Shown piece after piece: positions 5,240 through 7,037 of a stretch of DNA of 7,037 nt. Each line of letters opens with the position of its first letter. Position 1 is the stretch's first letter. The stretch comes from an uncultured Clostridia bacterium (GTDB lineage Bacteria; Bacillota; Clostridia; Oscillospirales; CAG-272). The stretch is taken from assembly GCA_947627815.1 (NCBI GenBank), contig CANQXN010000089.1, forward strand, positions 1-7,037, given 5' to 3'. The position numbers and the translations under genes were made by a program. Under the pieces are notes generated by a model. That model ran no database searches and had not been told where the DNA came from. It saw only the letters and a list, made by a program, of their open reading frames with translations.

Positions 5240-7037
5240 GCGCGGCCTCCCTTTTTCTCGTATGCCTCGCAGGCCTTGTTCAGGCAGACGGGCGTCTCTT
5301 TGCCTTTTTTATAGAAAAGACGGCTGCCGCAGAGCGGGCAGACTTCCTGCGACGGCTTATCCCAGGAAGAGAAGGTGCAATTGGGATAATCGGAACAGGA
5401 ATAAAACACCGTGTGACCGCGTGCCAGCTTTGTGACAACATCTTTGCCGCACAAGGGACAGGTGACGCCGATGCCGGTATCCGCCCTTTGCACATTGCGG
5501 CAGGCGGGGAAGGCCGAGCAGGCATAGAATTTTCCGTATTTTCCCATGCGCGCTACCATCGGGGCGCCGCACTTGTCGCAGATGAGATCGGTAGGTTCGT
5601 CCGCTTTTTTCGCGGGTTTTTCTTCCTGCCGGAGCGGGCGGGTGTTTTTGCAGGCCGGATAATTGGGGCAGGCGGCGAATTTGCCGTAGCGTCCGGTTTT
5701 TACGATCATCGGGGCGCCGCATTTTTCGCAGATGAGGTCGGTTTTTTCCGCCTCCACCGCGATGGCCCCTTTGTCCGCGCCTTCCATGGCGTGGGCAAGA
5801 TCGGCGCTGAATTTTTCATAAAAGCCGGATAAAACGCCGGTTACGGTATTTTGGCCGGAGGCGACCGAGTCTAAATCGTCCTCCATCTGCGCGGTAAAGG
5901 CATAGTCCACAATGTCGGGGAAATATTCCAGCATCAATTGCGTTGTCACCTTGCCGAGTTCTGTGGGGACAAGCGATTTTCCCTCTCTCTTGACATAGCC
6001 GCGCGAAAGAATGGTTGTGATGATCTGGGCATAGGTGGAGGGGCGGCCGATGCCGCGCTCCTTGAAGAAGTCGATGAGGCTGGCCTCGGTGTAACGGGCG
6101 GGCGGCTCGGTAAAATGCTGTTCGGCGGAAAAGACGCCGCCGGGGAGAATCTCCCCTTCGGCCAGCGCCGGCAGGGTGGTCAGGTCTTCGTCCTCGCCGT
6201 CGCTGTTATCGTTATAGAGCGCAAGATAGCCTTTGAATTTCAAGGTTTGTCCGTTGGCTTTGAAGAGATAGCCGCCGCAAAGGAGCTGAACCGATACGGT
6301 ATCGTAGTCCGCCGCGGCCATCTGACTGGTCAGAAAGCGCTCCCAGATCAGGGTATAGAGCTTGTATTGATCGTTTGACAGATGCTTTCTGATCTCTTTG
6401 GGAGCAAGCGTCACATCGACCGGGCGGATCGCTTCGTGGGCGTCCTGCGCATCGCCGCGCGATTTGTAGACACGGGGCTGCTCGGGCAGGTAGGCCTCGC
6501 CGTAGACCGATAATAGATAGGCGCGGGCGGCCTCCTGCGCTTCTTTCGAGATGCGCAGAGAGTCGGTCCTCATGTAGGTGATAAGGCCGTGGGTGCCGTT
6601 GTTCTCCTGTCCTAAATTGATTCCTTCATACAGCTCCTGCGCCACTTTCATCGTCTTCTGCGCCTGGAACCCGAGTTTGCGGGCGGCCTCCTGCAAGAGG
6701 GAGGAAGTGGTGAAAGGCGCTTGCGGGTTGCGGTGGCGGGTCGAGCGCTTGACGCTTTCCACCAGAAAGTCTTTGCCATCCACCGCCGCGCGGACTTGAT
6801 CGGCGTCCGCCTGGCAGGTCAAGTCGATTTTGTTTTGGGCGGTGCCGTAAAAATGAGAGACAAAGGCAAGCCCCTCCTTGTTCCGATGGCTGACCGAGGC
6901 CGTCCAATACTCCACCGGCACAAAGGAAGCGATCTCCTCCTCGCGTTCGACTAAAATGCGGGTGGCGACCGATTGCACGCGTCCGGCCGACAGGCCGCCC
7001 CGCACGGTCTTCCAGAGGAAGGGGGAGAGTTTATAGC
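5236..7037 (-). CDS. topA: DNA topoisomerase I (type IA), N-terminus missing
   Basis: Type IA topoisomerase, which relaxes negatively supercoiled DNA by cutting one strand through a 5'-phosphotyrosine link. The reading frame is open to the right edge, so the gene starts outside the window; 599 residues and the stop are visible. Numbering from the GTG codon at 7005 (not the real start), the motifs are GLSAGRVQS near residue 4, the active site GLITYMRTDS with catalytic Tyr144 (codon 6574-6576), HEAIRP at 190-195, and GIGRPSTYA at 318-326. The C-terminal tail carries four cysteine zinc ribbons: Cys426/429/446/452, 476/479/496/502, 516/519/537/543 and 556/559/574/579. The last is shorter and divergent. 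By comparison with the family, roughly 150 residues, including most of the Toprim domain, are missing, purely because of the window edge. The gene ends in TGA overlapping the trmFO start, so the two are probably cotranscribed. Identification is secure. Confidence 0.97.
   Translation of the reverse strand, partial: YKLSPFLWKTVRGGLSAGRVQSVATRILVEREEEIASFVPVEYWTASVSHRNKEGLAFVSHFYGTAQNKIDLTCQADADQVRAAVDGKDFLVESVKRSTRHRNPQAPFTTSSLLQEAARKLGFQAQKTMKVAQELYEGINLGQENNGTHGLITYMRTDSLRISKEAQEAARAYLLSVYGEAYLPEQPRVYKSRGDAQDAHEAIRPVDVTLAPKEIRKHLSNDQYKLYTLIWERFLTSQMAAADYDTVSVQLLCGGYLFKANGQTLKFKGYLALYNDNSDGEDEDLTTLPALAEGEILPGGVFSAEQHFTEPPARYTEASLIDFFKERGIGRPSTYAQIITTILSRGYVKREGKSLVPTELGKVTTQLMLEYFPDIVDYAFTAQMEDDLDSVASGQNTVTGVLSGFYEKFSADLAHAMEGADKGAIAVEAEKTDLICEKCGAPMIVKTGRYGKFAACPNYPACKNTRPLRQEEKPAKKADEPTDLICDKCGAPMVARMGKYGKFYACSAFPACRNVQRADTGIGVTCPLCGKDVVTKLARGHTVFYSCSDYPNCTFSSWDKPSQEVCPLCGSRLFYKKGKETPVCLNKACEAYEKKGGRA
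5246..5252 (-). promoter_or_regulatory. Ribosome binding site deciding the TTG start of trmFO
   Basis: AGGGAGG on the minus strand, 6 nt before the TTG at 5239. It lies inside the last codons of topA. Its strength and spacing support TTG as the real start; the FAD-binding strand begins only a few residues later, so a downstream start would cut into the fold. Confidence 0.8.
5555..5742 (-). repeat. Near-duplicate zinc-ribbon segments inside topA
   Basis: Two 38-nt segments, 5555-5592 and 5705-5742, differ at only 4 positions by eye and lie exactly 150 nt (50 codons) apart. They encode the start of the first and second zinc ribbons of TopA (TDLICEKCGAPMI and TDLICDKCGAPMV). Similarity continues more weakly through the rest of each ribbon (GRYGKFAACPNYPAC against GKYGKFYACSAFPAC). 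This looks like an internal duplication of one ribbon unit, or selection holding both copies alike. The third and fourth ribbons are much more divergent. Confidence 0.8.

Noticed and set aside
1..7037. A novel defence, mobile or biosynthetic system
   Set aside because: All of the sequence is accounted for by five recognisable housekeeping genes and one radical SAM gene with tight spacing. No direct repeats typical of CRISPR, transposase, integrase, toxin-antitoxin pair, tRNA or rRNA was found.

Overview
The window is a compact, single-strand block of bacterial housekeeping genes. All six genes read on the minus strand, so transcription runs from high to low coordinates. In order they are topA (5' end cut off by the right edge), trmFO, plsX, rnc, a radical SAM gene of unknown function, and smc (cut off by the left edge). 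Junctions are very tight: a TTGA overlap, 19 nt, 69 nt, a TAATG overlap, and 2 nt. No credible internal promoter or terminator is visible, so this looks like one operon, or a stretch of one, whose promoter lies beyond the right edge.

The likely source is a GC-rich member of the Firmicutes, most plausibly a clostridial lineage related to Ruminococcaceae/Oscillospiraceae. This is inferred from the rnc - radical SAM - smc order, the use of folate-dependent TrmFO, strong AGGAGG-type ribosome binding sites, and the wording of the Smc head domain. No 16S rRNA or other direct taxonomic marker is present, so the genus is not claimed.

Right part (5236-7037): most of DNA topoisomerase I with its active-site tyrosine and a tail of four cysteine zinc ribbons. 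Middle right (3875-5239): TrmFO, the FAD/folate-dependent tRNA m5U54 methyltransferase, starting with TTG on the topA stop codon. Middle (2023-3855): PlsX for phospholipid synthesis, then RNase III. The acyl carrier protein gene commonly found between them in Firmicutes is absent; only a 69-nt gap with an imperfect hairpin remains. Left part (1-2023): an Elp3-like radical SAM protein without an acetyltransferase domain, translationally coupled to rnc, followed by the N-terminal head and the first part of the coiled coil of the Smc condensin subunit.

Functionally the cluster links chromosome topology (TopA, Smc), RNA maturation (TrmFO, RNase III) and membrane lipid synthesis (PlsX). I see no mobile element, CRISPR array, RNA gene or defence system, and no sign of a new multi-gene system. 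The items most worth a second look are the missing acpP, the uncharacterised radical SAM gene, and the near-duplicate zinc ribbons in topA.
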